Positions 41,024 to 50,367 of a DNA stretch of 57,298 nt are shown here, in pieces; positions within the stretch are counted from its first letter, which is position 1; each line of letters opens with the position of its first letter. Source of the stretch: an uncultured Bacilli bacterium (GTDB taxonomy: Bacteria; Bacillota_I; Bacilli_A; RF39; UBA660); NCBI GenBank assembly GCA_910583745.1, contig CAJTZC010000010.1, positions 1 to 57,298 of the forward strand. Direction: 5' to 3'. The position numbers and the translations under genes were made by a program. Under the pieces are notes generated by a model. That model did no database searches. It saw only the letters and a list, made by a program, of their open reading frames with translations, and was not told where the DNA came from.

Positions 41024-43270
41024 TTAATACCAAGCTCTATCTGTACCTGAAGCTCCATTCTCTAATCCAGTACTAACATATTTATTTGTCACACTATTGC
41101 CTTCCTTGAATGTTATTTTATCAACTCTATAACACCAAGGTCTAGAAACCCCTGTATTATTCATATTATTATAGCTTATTGTTACCTTATCTCCTTCTTT
41201 TAATGTGCCTTCATAGTTGCCAATCGTATCAAAAAAAACTACAGGTTTATTGATTTGGAATTCTATGCTATTTTGAGAAGTATCAGTAAAGTATTTCTTA
41301 GTTTCTGGATTAAAATTCACTCTAGAAAATGGCTCATGATATAAAGGCTTATGGTAATAATTTCTTTTTCTATTGTCCGTTTCAGAAATAGGTGGTTCAT
41401 CTGGATAACCGTTTATAAATCCATATTTTGTGTCTTTTCCATCATTAAAGATTACTCTATGTATTGTATCATACGCAGGATCTTTTAATCCAATAAATAC
41501 ATAAAAGTCATTAGGTTTAATCTCACCTATTTTTTCTCCCGCAGTTACAAATTGAGATCCAGCAGTAACAATAGGATGATTATAATGTTCTTTTAAAGAA
41601 TATACTGGTAATGGAGTTTCTGAACGATTTATAAATATAAACGAGCTACCTATATCATCCCTCTCATCATAACAATTATCGAACTCAAAATATTCTTGAG
41701 ATATACCTTCATATTGTCCGGAGAAGCCATCTTTATCTATTTCGATTGTTCTCCCATTGCTAGATATTTTTGTTGTTGTAAATTGATCTAGAGCCCAATT
41801 ATCAGGCATCTTAAACCCTAGGTTTCCACTCCATCCAGTCGAAATATTTCCGACAAAACTACTACATGCGTAACCTGCATTGCAAACTCGAGTGCACAGA
41901 TTTCTCGTACCATAAACTCCGACTCTGTATTTTCCTCTAGACTTAGTCATAAAAGTAGAATAAAGTTTTTTAAAGTATGGTAGAATTAAACTTGTTATTT
42001 GATAATCCATTAAATCACAATCTACTGCGAAATATATTATTGCTCCAAATTGTAAATGTAATTTTTCTGCATACTCATATGCACTCTCTGCATCTTTCAC
42101 AGCATTTTCTTCTGTAAAGTAAGCTGAGTAATTAGCAGATCCCTGATGTATAGGAAATACACGAATTCCATTATTAAACAAAATCTGCAATTCTTCCGTA
42201 GATAATGCTTTGTTAACACCATTTCCTACATAGCCAGATAGATATCGACCGACATATTTATATCCATTATTTTTGAGCACTTCCACATTGTCATCAGTTA
42301 TTATAGTTGCACAGTCGCAAGCTATAGCAGGTCTCGAAGTGTCCCCACAACTTGTTAATAATGAAGCCCACGTTCTAGAGTCTGCTTTGCCAGTTTGTTC
42401 TAATGCAGAAAACTCTTGGAATTTTTTAATCAAGTTCTGTAAAGAAGTATTTATAACTCCAGATATCTTAAACCCAGTTTCCTCCTCAAAACCGTTCAAA
42501 TATAAAGCGCTCCTTAAGATACCTGTAAATACTATTATGTCAGAATTAGTATAAGAGTCACCATTATAATTTTTTTCTACACCGTTATATGGAATTGTTG
42601 GACAAGTTTTTTTTGTTGTAGGCCCAAAATTTCCGTTTGCTATTCCTTTTGGTAATTTTTCTGATATTTGAAGTGAATACAATAATGCTGTATTAGTCCC
42701 ACTCCCATATATTCCATCACATGGTTTTATGCCTATATAACTTTCGCTTATGTTATTTAAAAACTGTTGAATCATTCTCACATTTCTACTGTATGCATCA
42801 GTTTTATAAGTTACATAATAATCCATAGATAATAATGCCCGCATCACATTTAACGTGACAGTTGATGTAGTATCGTTTATTAATCCAGCGTCAGCTTTTA
42901 ATTTTTTAATTGCATTACCCGTACCATTGTAAAAGTGAAGTGTTGGTGTATTGACTCCCGTCGTATATCCTTTGCATAGTAATGCACCCTGTATAATTCC
43001 ATAAATTTTATTTTCAGACTTATCATCGTCTTCTTGTTGTACTATACCTTTTGGAAATTTAGAATTAAAAGCATTTATAGTTCCAGTGCCAAAATTATCT
43101 GCAGTCTGTTGAATTCCTAATTCTATTTGCAACGCTCTTATTAGCCCATTAATCGTTCCCCAGCCTACATAGCCGTCTTCCTCCAATCTATTAAATCTGC
43201 TATCTGAACCATAGTTGTCGTTTAACCAATGTTGAACATTTTTCACATATGGGTCACCTGTTGTTGCCAT
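41024..43270 (-). CDS. DUF1906 (GH25-like) protein with peptidoglycan-binding modules
   Basis: A 748-residue protein. Residues 1-320 hold several PG_binding_1-like units, seen as repeated D-G-x-x-G-x-G-T x-x-A-L/L-Q patterns (DGYVGWGTINGLIRALQIEL; CDGIYGSGTNTALLYSLQIS; FQEFSALEQTGKADSRTW). Residues about 325-540 match DUF1906 glycoside-hydrolase-like domains: AIACDCATIITDDNVEVLKN, YVGRYLSGYVGNG, then IRVFPIHQGS, IIYFAVDCDLMDYQ and YRVGVYGTRNLC. The last 200 residues look like beta-sandwich binding domains. It should act on cell-wall glycan, yet the start (ATG 43270, GGAGGAG nine bases ahead) gives no signal peptide. Export must be by another route, or it is released by lysis, as with phage lysins. 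It lies beside two exported proteins of unknown function. Confidence 0.8.
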   Translation of the reverse strand: MATTGDPYVKNVQHWLNDNYGSDSRFNRLEEDGYVGWGTINGLIRALQIELGIQQTADNFGTGTINAFNSKFPKGIVQQEDDDKSENKIYGIIQGALLCKGYTTGVNTPTLHFYNGTGNAIKKLKADAGLINDTTSTVTLNVMRALLSMDYYVTYKTDAYSRNVRMIQQFLNNISESYIGIKPCDGIYGSGTNTALLYSLQISEKLPKGIANGNFGPTTKKTCPTIPYNGVEKNYNGDSYTNSDIIVFTGILRSALYLNGFEEETGFKISGVINTSLQNLIKKFQEFSALEQTGKADSRTWASLLTSCGDTSRPAIACDCATIITDDNVEVLKNNGYKYVGRYLSGYVGNGVNKALSTEELQILFNNGIRVFPIHQGSANYSAYFTEENAVKDAESAYEYAEKLHLQFGAIIYFAVDCDLMDYQITSLILPYFKKLYSTFMTKSRGKYRVGVYGTRNLCTRVCNAGYACSSFVGNISTGWSGNLGFKMPDNWALDQFTTTKISSNGRTIEIDKDGFSGQYEGISQEYFEFDNCYDERDDIGSSFIFINRSETPLPVYSLKEHYNHPIVTAGSQFVTAGEKIGEIKPNDFYVFIGLKDPAYDTIHRVIFNDGKDTKYGFINGYPDEPPISETDNRKRNYYHKPLYHEPFSRVNFNPETKKYFTDTSQNSIEFQINKPVVFFDTIGNYEGTLKEGDKVTISYNNMNNTGVSRPWCYRVDKITFKEGNSVTNKYVSTGLENGASGTDRAWY

Positions 43271-43309
43271 TTTTATCATCTCCTCCATAAAACTAGATTT
43301 AGACAACAA

Positions 43310-43625
43310 AATCCAGTTAATAATGATATTATCTTGTGTACATTATTTCTATTTTGCATAAAATAAAATATAGAAAACTATAATATCATTATGTATATTT
43401 TTATATATACGTTTTATCATATGAAGAACACATTTGACCAAATTACGACTTTCGCCCGATCTAGGACGTTTTTCCTGGTGCTTTTCTGAATTTTTTGAAT
43501 CTAGAATCTAAAATCTAAAATTCAACTAAATGAATAATCTAAAAAAAACTATGAATTAACTGATAATAACATAGTTTTTAATGAATCATACTACTTCAAA
43601 ATATATTAAAGTTTCAAAAAAGGCT
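43310..43625. other. AT-rich gap of about 315 bases
   Basis: No credible gene. The left half may hold the promoter of the DUF1906 gene. The right half has a terminator (next entry) and a small run of near-repeats (AGAATCTAAAATCTAAAATTC, 43503-43523 area). Nothing else is seen. Confidence 0.4.
43541..43581. terminator. Terminator of the 43626-44947 gene pair
   Basis: AAAAACTATG and CATAGTTTTTTTT form a hairpin with a long loop on the minus strand; the mirror works on the plus strand too. Confidence 0.6.
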
Positions 43626-44444
43626 CTAATACTCTGTCAATTTGTTTTGTAACTTTTCTAATAAAATTTGAACATCTTTATTCGTGTTTTTAGTTGTAAT
43701 TTTTTGTAAATTTAGGCTTTCCTTCTTTACACTTTCAATTTGATTCAATATACCTTTTTCTTTACTATTCATATTTTGATTATCTTTTTCGGATAAGTAA
43801 TTTCCCGATTTATCTATAAATTGAATATTTATATCATAAATATTTCCGAAATCGAGAATGTATGTTGCTTGCCATTCGCCAGGAAGATTTTTATCGGTAG
43901 ATTCTTGACTTACCCTACCTATAAACGAACTATTATAGTATTCTCCTGCGAGAGTTTTAACTTTAGACTCGACTGTTCTATTAAAGATATCTAAGAGATA
44001 CTCCTTATCTATATAATTTATATCTAAATCTTGTAGATCATCCTCCGTGATTTTTTCTTCAAATTGTTTTTCGTTAAAGTAAAGATTTATACTCAAAATA
44101 TCATCCTTATACTTTTCCGAATTTGATAAACTTAGGCACTCCGGTTTAACTCTATAGGCCTCATTGCCATTTTCATCATAAACTGGAATATAATGTTCTT
44201 CTGATTCTTTATATTTTAAGTTGTAACCGTCAAATATATAGTTGTTTTTTTCATTAGTATTTGGATAATTGATTTCAAAAGTATAAATCCAGTCATCCTC
44301 TTTCCTGTCGAATGTGTTTTTTCTAGTAAATGACAGTGGAGTACCCTTTTCTGCCTGTGTTTTAGTATCATTAAGTATTAAAAATACACCTATGATCACT
44401 ATCGGAACGATCAATACCATTCCTATTTTCATTATTTTCTGCAT
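43626..44444 (-). CDS. Uncharacterised anchored extracellular protein
   Basis: A 272-residue protein with an N-terminal hydrophobic helix (MQKIMKIGMVLIVPIVIIGV, continuing F-L-I-L) and a large hydrophilic outer part. It has strands such as DDWIYTFEINYPNTNEKNN, then DILSINLYFNEKQFEEKIT, and a C-terminal helical tail. The ATG at 44444 is chosen because AAAGGAG lies nine bases ahead; a longer frame upstream overlaps the preceding gene and lacks a site. No family is recognised. It follows a signal-peptide protein by 14 bases, so both are made together. Confidence 0.55.
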   Translation of the reverse strand: MQKIMKIGMVLIVPIVIIGVFLILNDTKTQAEKGTPLSFTRKNTFDRKEDDWIYTFEINYPNTNEKNNYIFDGYNLKYKESEEHYIPVYDENGNEAYRVKPECLSLSNSEKYKDDILSINLYFNEKQFEEKITEDDLQDLDINYIDKEYLLDIFNRTVESKVKTLAGEYYNSSFIGRVSQESTDKNLPGEWQATYILDFGNIYDINIQFIDKSGNYLSEKDNQNMNSKEKGILNQIESVKKESLNLQKITTKNTNKDVQILLEKLQNKLTEY

Positions 44445-44458
44445 ATTCTCCTTCTCCT

Positions 44459-44947
44459 TTATTTCATACATATTTGGTAATTGAACATAGATTTTTCGAT
44501 TGATAATCCTTGCCTACCGCCACTGACCATTCTTAGATACAATTCGGCTTTTTTGTCTCCTTCACTATCGATCAATCCTGCCGTAACCGTTCTTATTAAT
44601 TGAGCATCAGTTGCTGTTCTCCCGATTATCCTTACTGCATATTGCTTTACTAATTCATCTTCATTACCTTCAGGATCACCTTCCATTAAATCAACCCATA
44701 TTGGGTCAACAGAATTTGTAACAGAATCAGGTAAAAACGTAAAACTGCTGAACCATACTTCCGTATTGGAGCCATAACAACTGTCATATGATGTATATAG
44801 ACCGAAATGTTTAGTATTTACATAGGGAGCAACTTGATAGACATGTGGTGCTGCATGTATTTCTGTGCAATCTTTAGCTTTAACATTCACCACATTTGAT
44901 CCTAATATGATTGTAAGAAATCCTAATAACATCATTTTACTTTTCAT
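44459..44947 (-). CDS. Uncharacterised secreted protein
   Basis: A 162-residue protein with a classical signal peptide (MKSKMMLLGFLTIILGSNVV, then N-V-K-A, cut before K-D-C). The mature part has four cysteines (KDC, DSC, ...QIC), tyrosine-rich strands (HVYQVAPYVNTKHFGLYTSY) and a middle FSSFTFLPDSVTNSVDPIWV. It looks like a small beta-sandwich, perhaps with disulfides. AGAGGAAAAAAA precedes the ATG. No family is recognised. Confidence 0.55.
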   Translation of the reverse strand: MKSKMMLLGFLTIILGSNVVNVKAKDCTEIHAAPHVYQVAPYVNTKHFGLYTSYDSCYGSNTEVWFSSFTFLPDSVTNSVDPIWVDLMEGDPEGNEDELVKQYAVRIIGRTATDAQLIRTVTAGLIDSEGDKKAELYLRMVSGGRQGLSIEKSMFNYQICMK

Positions 44948-45105
44948 TTTTTTTCCTCTTTCTTGATTATTTTTTTAAAATATCTTAATTATCCTATCTC
45001 CTTTATGTTTTCAAACTGCCATGGATCGTTGAAAACTTTTTCTTAATAAATGATTTTTTCAGGTTGATTGCAAAAGATTTTCTCTTACAAATAAAATATA
45101 GCATA

Positions 45106-45195
45106 TTATTGAAAATTAGTCGCGCACTTCTTGAGGTGCGCACGCACTTTTTTGTTGCGCAATTCTTCGTCGCGTTCGCGTGCTAGTTTAAAACC
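45106..45195 (-). pseudogene. C-terminal remnant of an unknown gene
   Basis: A 29-codon frame without a start reads FKLARERDEELRNKKVRAHL followed by K-K-C-A-T-N-F-Q and TAA. It is far more GC-rich than the surrounding gap and has protein-like codon use. It seems to be the tail of a small helical protein whose front has been lost. Its nested GC hairpins (GCGCAC/GTGCGC) could also have a structural role. Confidence 0.35.
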
Positions 45196-45277
45196 TCATT
45201 GTACATAGAAAAAATTCGTTGAACTTTTCTTTCGAGTTATAAAAATGTCCGAAAAGAAAAACGAGCCAAATGACCCA

Positions 45278-48200
45278 TTATTCTTCATCCTCATTATCCA
45301 AAGATAACAACCTTTTGATATCTTTTTCACTCAATTTTGAAATGATGTTCTTATCCCTATCTTCTCCTTCGATTAAAGTATCGGATAATATTTTTTTCTT
45401 ATTTTGTAATTCCAAGATTCTCTCTTCGATCGTACCAGAGGAAATGAGTTTGATGACTTCGACAGTATTCTTTTGACCTATCCTATGAGCCCTATCTGTC
45501 GCTTGATTCTCGACCTGAGGATTCCACCAAAGATCTAAGTGTATGACGACGTCGGCACTTGTCAAATTGAGACCTGTTCCACCAGCTTTAAGAGTTATCA
45601 AGAAGACGTTCGTATCATCAGAATTAAACTTATCGACGAGTTCCATTCTCTTTTTCGAAGATACACTTCCGTCGATCACATACGTCGAAATGTTGTTGTT
45701 AGTCATCTCTAAATTGACTATATCTAAGGCTGTCTTATAACTCGTGAATACGAGGATCTTATGACCGTTTGCGATGATCCCCTTACAAAGTTCGATCAAG
45801 TTATCGATCTTAGCACTTCCGCCTTGATAATTTTCGTAGATGATCCTAGGATCTATACAGAGTTGTCTAAGTTTAGTCAAGAGTTGTAAGATTTTAAAGT
45901 TACCCTTTTGGAAACCTTCTGTTCTGAGTATTTCATCCATCTCTTTTTTAGTCTTCTCGAGCAGAGCGACGTAAAGCTTTTTCTGTTCAGGGTTCAATTC
46001 TATGTAGATGTTGTTCTCGATCTTATCAGGAAGTTCTTTCACGACATCTTTCTTCTTTCTCCTTAAAATGAAAGGTTTAATCTGCCTATTTAAGTTATCT
46101 AGTGCTTTCAAGTCGTCTTCTTTAACGTCTTTGACGTTGTATTTCCTGCTAAAAGACAATATGCTCGATAAGTATCCTGGCATGATGAAGTCGAAGATGC
46201 TCCAAAGTTCCATGACGCTGTTCTCGAGTGGCGTCCCCGTCAAAGCTATCTTAGTGTTAGCTTTTAATTCTTTTACAACTTTCGTCATCTGAGCATTATT
46301 ATTCTTTATATTTTGAGCTTCATCTATGGCGATCAATTCAAAATTGACACTTTCATAAATCTCCCTATCTTGTCTTATCAGCCCGTACGTAGTTATGATG
46401 ATATTCAAATCTTCTATATGCTCTAATTCTTGTTTTCTCAAGTTTTTATTTTCGGCAAAGACTTTATATTTGAGTTCACTTCCAAATTTATCAAATTCGT
46501 TTTTCCAGTTATAGATTAAAGATGTCGGTGCGACTATAAGTATCTTCGCATAGCTTTTCTCTTTTAGAACTTCCTTAATAAAATATATCAACTGTATCGA
46601 TTTACCTAGTCCCATCTCATCCGCGAGTATTCCCCCGAATCCACATTTATAAATGTTATAAAGCCATTTCACTCCTACGACTTGGTAGTCTCTCAAGATT
46701 TCTTTATCTTCTTTAGAGTATTTCAATTTCACACCTTTGTAAGAATTAAAGTTTTCTATCAATTTATCGAAGAGATTGTTCGTAGTGATTATGTTATACT
46801 TATCTTTTTTGACACTGTCCAAGTAGATTGCCCTATACTTAGGAATCACACCTGTTCCATTGACGATGTCTTTCTTCGACAATTCCATATCTTCGACTAG
46901 CGATTCCAACTGTTTAAGCTCGTCGTTCTCATCTAAGTTGATAAAGTCACCACTTTTCAGACGATAGTACTTCTTCTTACTCTTCATCATCTCTAATATG
47001 TCGACGATCTCGTCATTAGCTATACCGCCTAGATCGAATTCATACTTCATTATATTATCTTCGCCGATCGCAAAGGACGAGCGGACCGTGTTGTTCTTGA
47101 GTATATTAGTATCCTTCAACTTATTAGAAGTGAACACTTCGTATCTCTTCGCGAGTTCCTCCAAGTTCTCTTCCAAAAATTGACCTATTATATCGTAGTC
47201 TTCCATGAAGATTTTTTTGTTTTCAAAGTTGAAACCGTAACCTAGCAAGACTTCTACTGCCTCTTTCTCGCTGTCATCATCCCTAACGACGTTCGTTTCG
47301 ATATCGAAATAATCTATCTCTCTACCGTCGTAATCGAACTTTAAATTACAGAATATTAGATCGCCCTTAATATCTAAATACACTTTTACATCGGGTTTAT
47401 TACCTAAAACGATTTCCTCTTTTATTTCGTCGGCTACTTCTACCTTATTCTTAACTAGAGGTAAGATGCTTCGTTTAAATCTCTCCATGTCACCTTCTTT
47501 AAAAGATAACTCTTTAAGGCCACATTCGACTATTCTATTAATGATGTTGTACTCTTTATCGGGCATCACATATAGAGTATCGTAGACTGCCAAAAAACGA
47601 TAGTCCGAAGAAAAGACTTTTACTTTTTCTAAATCTAAACCTAATCTATACGTATCGCCATCCTTATAAAGTGGCATTCTTATAGGGTTTTCCTCTACTA
47701 TATTATTGATTACTCCATAGTTTTCGATAGTGAAACGTTTGTTTTTCAACAACTCTAAAAAGTTTAAAAAAACGTCTTCAGAAAAAGATAAATATTTAAA
47801 GTTATAATAGGGATTAGACCTTTTTAAAACCACTAAAAACTGTATGATTTCTTCATCGACTTTATTAAAATAGTTCCTTTTAGGATCGTAGGTAAATCCT
47901 TTTCCAAAATTTACGACTTGGTTCTTGTTCGTATAAACATTCAAGAAATTGTCTAATTTATTGTTCAAATTGTATAACTTATCTTCGCCGATTTTGAAAG
48001 TGACGCGAACGGTGGTCTCGCCCCAATCTCTTTGGTTAAAAAATATTTCCATAGTCAAGTTCACCTGTTTTTTTAGCCGCACTTCCGTGTTTACAGGTTC
48101 TTCATAAAATTCGTCTAATATATCTTTGGAAAGGAGAAGTTCTCTTTCACTTTGGGACATCTTAAAAATTTCGTTTTTATATCCGATTAAGACAGCCCCG

Positions 48201-48454
48201 ACGTGTTTACAAGAAGCCGCTCTTTTATATTGTAGACAGTCGCATTCAAAACCTATTATCTCTCTCGAATGCATCGAAATTTTAACCGTATATAACTCAT
48301 AACTGGACTCGGACTCTACTCCGAAGATCATTTCTCTATTTTCTCTGTCGGACTTCTCGCTCATCAAGCTAACATATTCTTTAGGATACCTGATGCCTTT
48401 TAAAAAGGAATCAGCGCCTATTAGATTTTTAATTTTCTGCATTTCATAGTTCAC
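45278..48454 (-). CDS. SNF2-family helicase with N-terminal SWIM zinc finger
   Basis: A protein of about 1058 residues. Near residue 75 a SWIM motif, ECDCLQYKRAASCKHVGAVL (C-x-C...C-x-H), binds zinc. A 500-residue middle region of unknown fold follows. The SNF2 ATPase begins with LRDYQVVGVKWLYNIYKCGF, then Walker A GGILADEMGLGKSIQLIYF, TTYGLIRQD, the DEAQ box LIAIDEAQNIKNN and KIALTGTPLENSVMELWSIF. Its helicase C part has KILVFTSYKTALDIV, TLKAGGTGLNLTSADVVIHL and DRAHRIGQKNTVEVIKL. This is the bacterial RapA-related, SWIM-containing group, of uncertain role in transcription or repair. The start is unclear: TTG at 48478 precedes the AGAAGG site, so the GTG at 48454 or the ATG at 48442 is more likely. 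Confidence 0.92.
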   Translation of the reverse strand: MNYEMQKIKNLIGADSFLKGIRYPKEYVSLMSEKSDRENREMIFGVESESSYELYTVKISMHSREIIGFECDCLQYKRAASCKHVGAVLIGYKNEIFKMSQSERELLLSKDILDEFYEEPVNTEVRLKKQVNLTMEIFFNQRDWGETTVRVTFKIGEDKLYNLNNKLDNFLNVYTNKNQVVNFGKGFTYDPKRNYFNKVDEEIIQFLVVLKRSNPYYNFKYLSFSEDVFLNFLELLKNKRFTIENYGVINNIVEENPIRMPLYKDGDTYRLGLDLEKVKVFSSDYRFLAVYDTLYVMPDKEYNIINRIVECGLKELSFKEGDMERFKRSILPLVKNKVEVADEIKEEIVLGNKPDVKVYLDIKGDLIFCNLKFDYDGREIDYFDIETNVVRDDDSEKEAVEVLLGYGFNFENKKIFMEDYDIIGQFLEENLEELAKRYEVFTSNKLKDTNILKNNTVRSSFAIGEDNIMKYEFDLGGIANDEIVDILEMMKSKKKYYRLKSGDFINLDENDELKQLESLVEDMELSKKDIVNGTGVIPKYRAIYLDSVKKDKYNIITTNNLFDKLIENFNSYKGVKLKYSKEDKEILRDYQVVGVKWLYNIYKCGFGGILADEMGLGKSIQLIYFIKEVLKEKSYAKILIVAPTSLIYNWKNEFDKFGSELKYKVFAENKNLRKQELEHIEDLNIIITTYGLIRQDREIYESVNFELIAIDEAQNIKNNNAQMTKVVKELKANTKIALTGTPLENSVMELWSIFDFIMPGYLSSILSFSRKYNVKDVKEDDLKALDNLNRQIKPFILRRKKKDVVKELPDKIENNIYIELNPEQKKLYVALLEKTKKEMDEILRTEGFQKGNFKILQLLTKLRQLCIDPRIIYENYQGGSAKIDNLIELCKGIIANGHKILVFTSYKTALDIVNLEMTNNNISTYVIDGSVSSKKRMELVDKFNSDDTNVFLITLKAGGTGLNLTSADVVIHLDLWWNPQVENQATDRAHRIGQKNTVEVIKLISSGTIEERILELQNKKKILSDTLIEGEDRDKNIISKLSEKDIKRLLSLDNEDEE

Positions 48455-48528
48455 GTTAACCAACTGCCTTCTAGTCAAGTATTATATATGGTTTTATTGT
48501 ATATTACAAGTTCTTTTAAAAATACCAA

Positions 48529-48551
48529 AATAAAAGAGAGTGTGAACTCTC
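48529..48551 (-). terminator. Terminator of surface protein B
   Basis: GAGAGT, a four-base loop, ACTCTC and TTTTATTTT on the minus strand. Confidence 0.75.
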
Positions 48552-50130
48552 ATATTTCTAAATAGTAAGGATCAGAAATTGTACCTGTTCCTTTTAGTTG
48601 ATTTAAGTATTCAACATCCAGATTGATTACTGGAGCGACCTCAACGCCGCCATACACGTCGTAACTGCCCAGAACGCTATTCCCACGGAACACATAAGCA
48701 TTGCTACCGCCGAAATCGCTAGGCGAGAACGACCAGTACCAACTTCCTTTGTAGAGGTAATAACTACTATTTGCTGTTCCAGACTTTCCGCTTCCTGCCG
48801 CGACTATCTCATCGGCTGTTATCAATCCTACTGGATATGTTGAATTTCCATTTCCTCCGTTTTCTGCACTTACTGTGAATTTGTCATTGTCTTGTGGACA
48901 TGTGAATTGCGGTCTTACGTTATTGTAGTTTACTGATTGCACTCCACTTCTGGCATACGCTCCATATGCGGTTGCCTTATTACCATACCCGAGCCCTGTA
49001 TCACTGCTATATCCTGTCGCACTACTTCCTGGTGTGCTTCTATCATTACAGAAGATTGCATCGTGGACATAATTACTATATCCTGTATCTACTATGTTGC
49101 TCTTATACCAGGCTTCTACTGCTGTCTTGATTTCTGAGTTCGTTTGATTCGTTTGAGCTTGTTCTTTACTTGTGCTCGCTGTTCCATTCGATCCTCCAAA
49201 CATCCATCCTACATACTTCGCATCATCATATGTCGTATTCCATTTTTGATTCGTCAAGGCAAAGCCTCTCGTATATGTATTAGTTCCTGATGTACCTGCT
49301 CCATCATATTGCATCCTGATCGATCCGTCTCCATTAAAACGGATGATTCTCCACCACATGTCTTGGCCACTCGCGTTTTTTCCGAATTTGATGTAGTTGT
49401 TTGGGGCTGTTCCTCTATAATAGTAACTCGTTCCATAGTCATCGGCCATGCTGAACAGTCCGTTTGCCGTCTCATCTGTCGTTGCTTGATTTCCAAAGTT
49501 TGGAGTTCCCTCTTGAATTTTAATTCCAAGATTTGCTAACTTCTCCTCTGTAGTTAGTTTCTTTGTGCTTTCTGCTATATTGAACTTCGTTACAAAGTTT
49601 GCATTTATATCTGGCGTTTGATCTACATCTGCTAAGTCTTCGAATGTGATTCTTAGTCTATATGTATACGTGTGACCTGCTGGTATTAAAAGATGATCTG
49701 CTAAGGCATGAGTAGAAGATGTGAGGCTTCTAGGTACATTCTTGCTTTCTATTTCTACTGAGTGCCACGTTGAGCCTGATTCGTCTGTCTTTTCTTCTAA
49801 AGTATAAGTCAACGATTCGGCTAAGTAAGTGTTTACTAAGTTATCCCAACTTATCTTCGCATATGTATCCCTTGTGCCAGTATTTTCGATTACGAGTTCT
49901 TTCTCGATTGAGTCTCCTAAGTTCCACGTCCCTTCGATGTTCTCTACAGTCTCATCGTTGTCTCTAAACGTCAAGGCGAGAGTTCCACTTGTTATAGTAA
50001 TACTCTCTTCTTCGTTTTCTCCTACTTGAGATACGAAGTAAGCGTAAGTTAGCGATGTAGTTAAGGCTACTATCGATACACATAGTACTATCAACGAGAT
50101 TATGTTCTTTTTATTTTTTCTTTCTTCCAT
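48550..50130 (-). CDS. Surface protein B: TasA/CalY-like N-terminus plus DUF6273-type C-terminus
   Basis: A 526-residue close paralog of the protein at 35489-37066, with the same order of parts. MEERKNKKNIISLIVLCVSI is followed by LTYAYFVSQVGENEEES, the TasA-like domain (LALTFRDNDETVENIEGTWN; T-Y-A-K-I-S-W-D-N-L), then LFSMADDYGTSYYYRGTAPN, M-W-W-R-I-I-R-F-N-G-D-G-S-I-R, KYVGWMFGGSNGT, IFCNDRSTPGSSATG and YPVGLITADEIVAAG. The end has Y-W-S-F-S-P-S, a variable block (48640-48717) and V-A-P-V-I-N-L. It differs from A mainly in that block and in a few loop positions. The family is anchored by the N-terminal helix, or assembled like TasA fibres; the C-terminal lectin-like face would be the exposed binding site. 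GGAG lies 14 bases before the ATG. Confidence 0.8.
   Translation of the reverse strand: MEERKNKKNIISLIVLCVSIVALTTSLTYAYFVSQVGENEEESITITSGTLALTFRDNDETVENIEGTWNLGDSIEKELVIENTGTRDTYAKISWDNLVNTYLAESLTYTLEEKTDESGSTWHSVEIESKNVPRSLTSSTHALADHLLIPAGHTYTYRLRITFEDLADVDQTPDINANFVTKFNIAESTKKLTTEEKLANLGIKIQEGTPNFGNQATTDETANGLFSMADDYGTSYYYRGTAPNNYIKFGKNASGQDMWWRIIRFNGDGSIRMQYDGAGTSGTNTYTRGFALTNQKWNTTYDDAKYVGWMFGGSNGTASTSKEQAQTNQTNSEIKTAVEAWYKSNIVDTGYSNYVHDAIFCNDRSTPGSSATGYSSDTGLGYGNKATAYGAYARSGVQSVNYNNVRPQFTCPQDNDKFTVSAENGGNGNSTYPVGLITADEIVAAGSGKSGTANSSYYLYKGSWYWSFSPSDFGGSNAYVFRGNSVLGSYDVYGGVEVAPVINLDVEYLNQLKGTGTISDPYYLEI
48640..48717 (-). other. Hypervariable, GC-rich 26-codon block in surface protein B
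   Basis: The product reads D-F-G-G-S-N-A-Y-V-F-R-G-N-S-V-L-G-S-Y-D, then V-Y-G-G-V-E. By my count 42 of 78 bases are G or C, against roughly 40% around it. Most codons end in C or T (GAT, GGC, AGC, AAT, TAT, CGT, AGT, TAC, GAC), as expected if they derive from AAC/AAT codons changed at the first two bases. Confidence 0.65.
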
Positions 50131-50217
50131 ATTATTCTGTAACTCTCCTTTTATACTCAGTCTATCATAAGTGTTCTGAAAATTGTGTCGTTTTGTAATA
50201 ATGTATTCTAAAATTTC

Positions 50218-50248
50218 ATACTTATTTTATGAGTATCCTCTATGATAC
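50218..50248 (-). promoter_or_regulatory. Double palindrome upstream of surface protein B
   Basis: ATACTTAT-TTT-ATGAGTAT (50218-50236), overlapping GTATCCT-CT-ATGATAC (50233-50248). It is the near-copy of the site upstream of surface protein A. The bases between it and the gene, including CAGTCTATCATAAGTGT, are also shared. Confidence 0.55.
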
Positions 50249-50312
50249 ATAGTTTATAACAAATACGTCTTAAAAGCAAGCATATTAGAGGCAAATTTAC
50301 TATGAAATTCAA

Positions 50313-50346
50313 AAATAAAAAGAAGATTAGATATTCTCATCTAATC
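50313..50346 (-). terminator. Terminator of the SDR gene
   Basis: GATTAGAT, a six-base loop, ATCTAATC and TTCTTTTTATTTTT on the minus strand. Confidence 0.75.
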
Positions 50347-50367
50347 AATCTAATCATATTTACTCTT

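Noticed and set aside
48550..50130. Recent duplication as the full explanation for surface proteins A and B
   Set aside because: The flanks are nearly the same while the 26-codon block is entirely different. Simple divergence after duplication would not concentrate change in that way.
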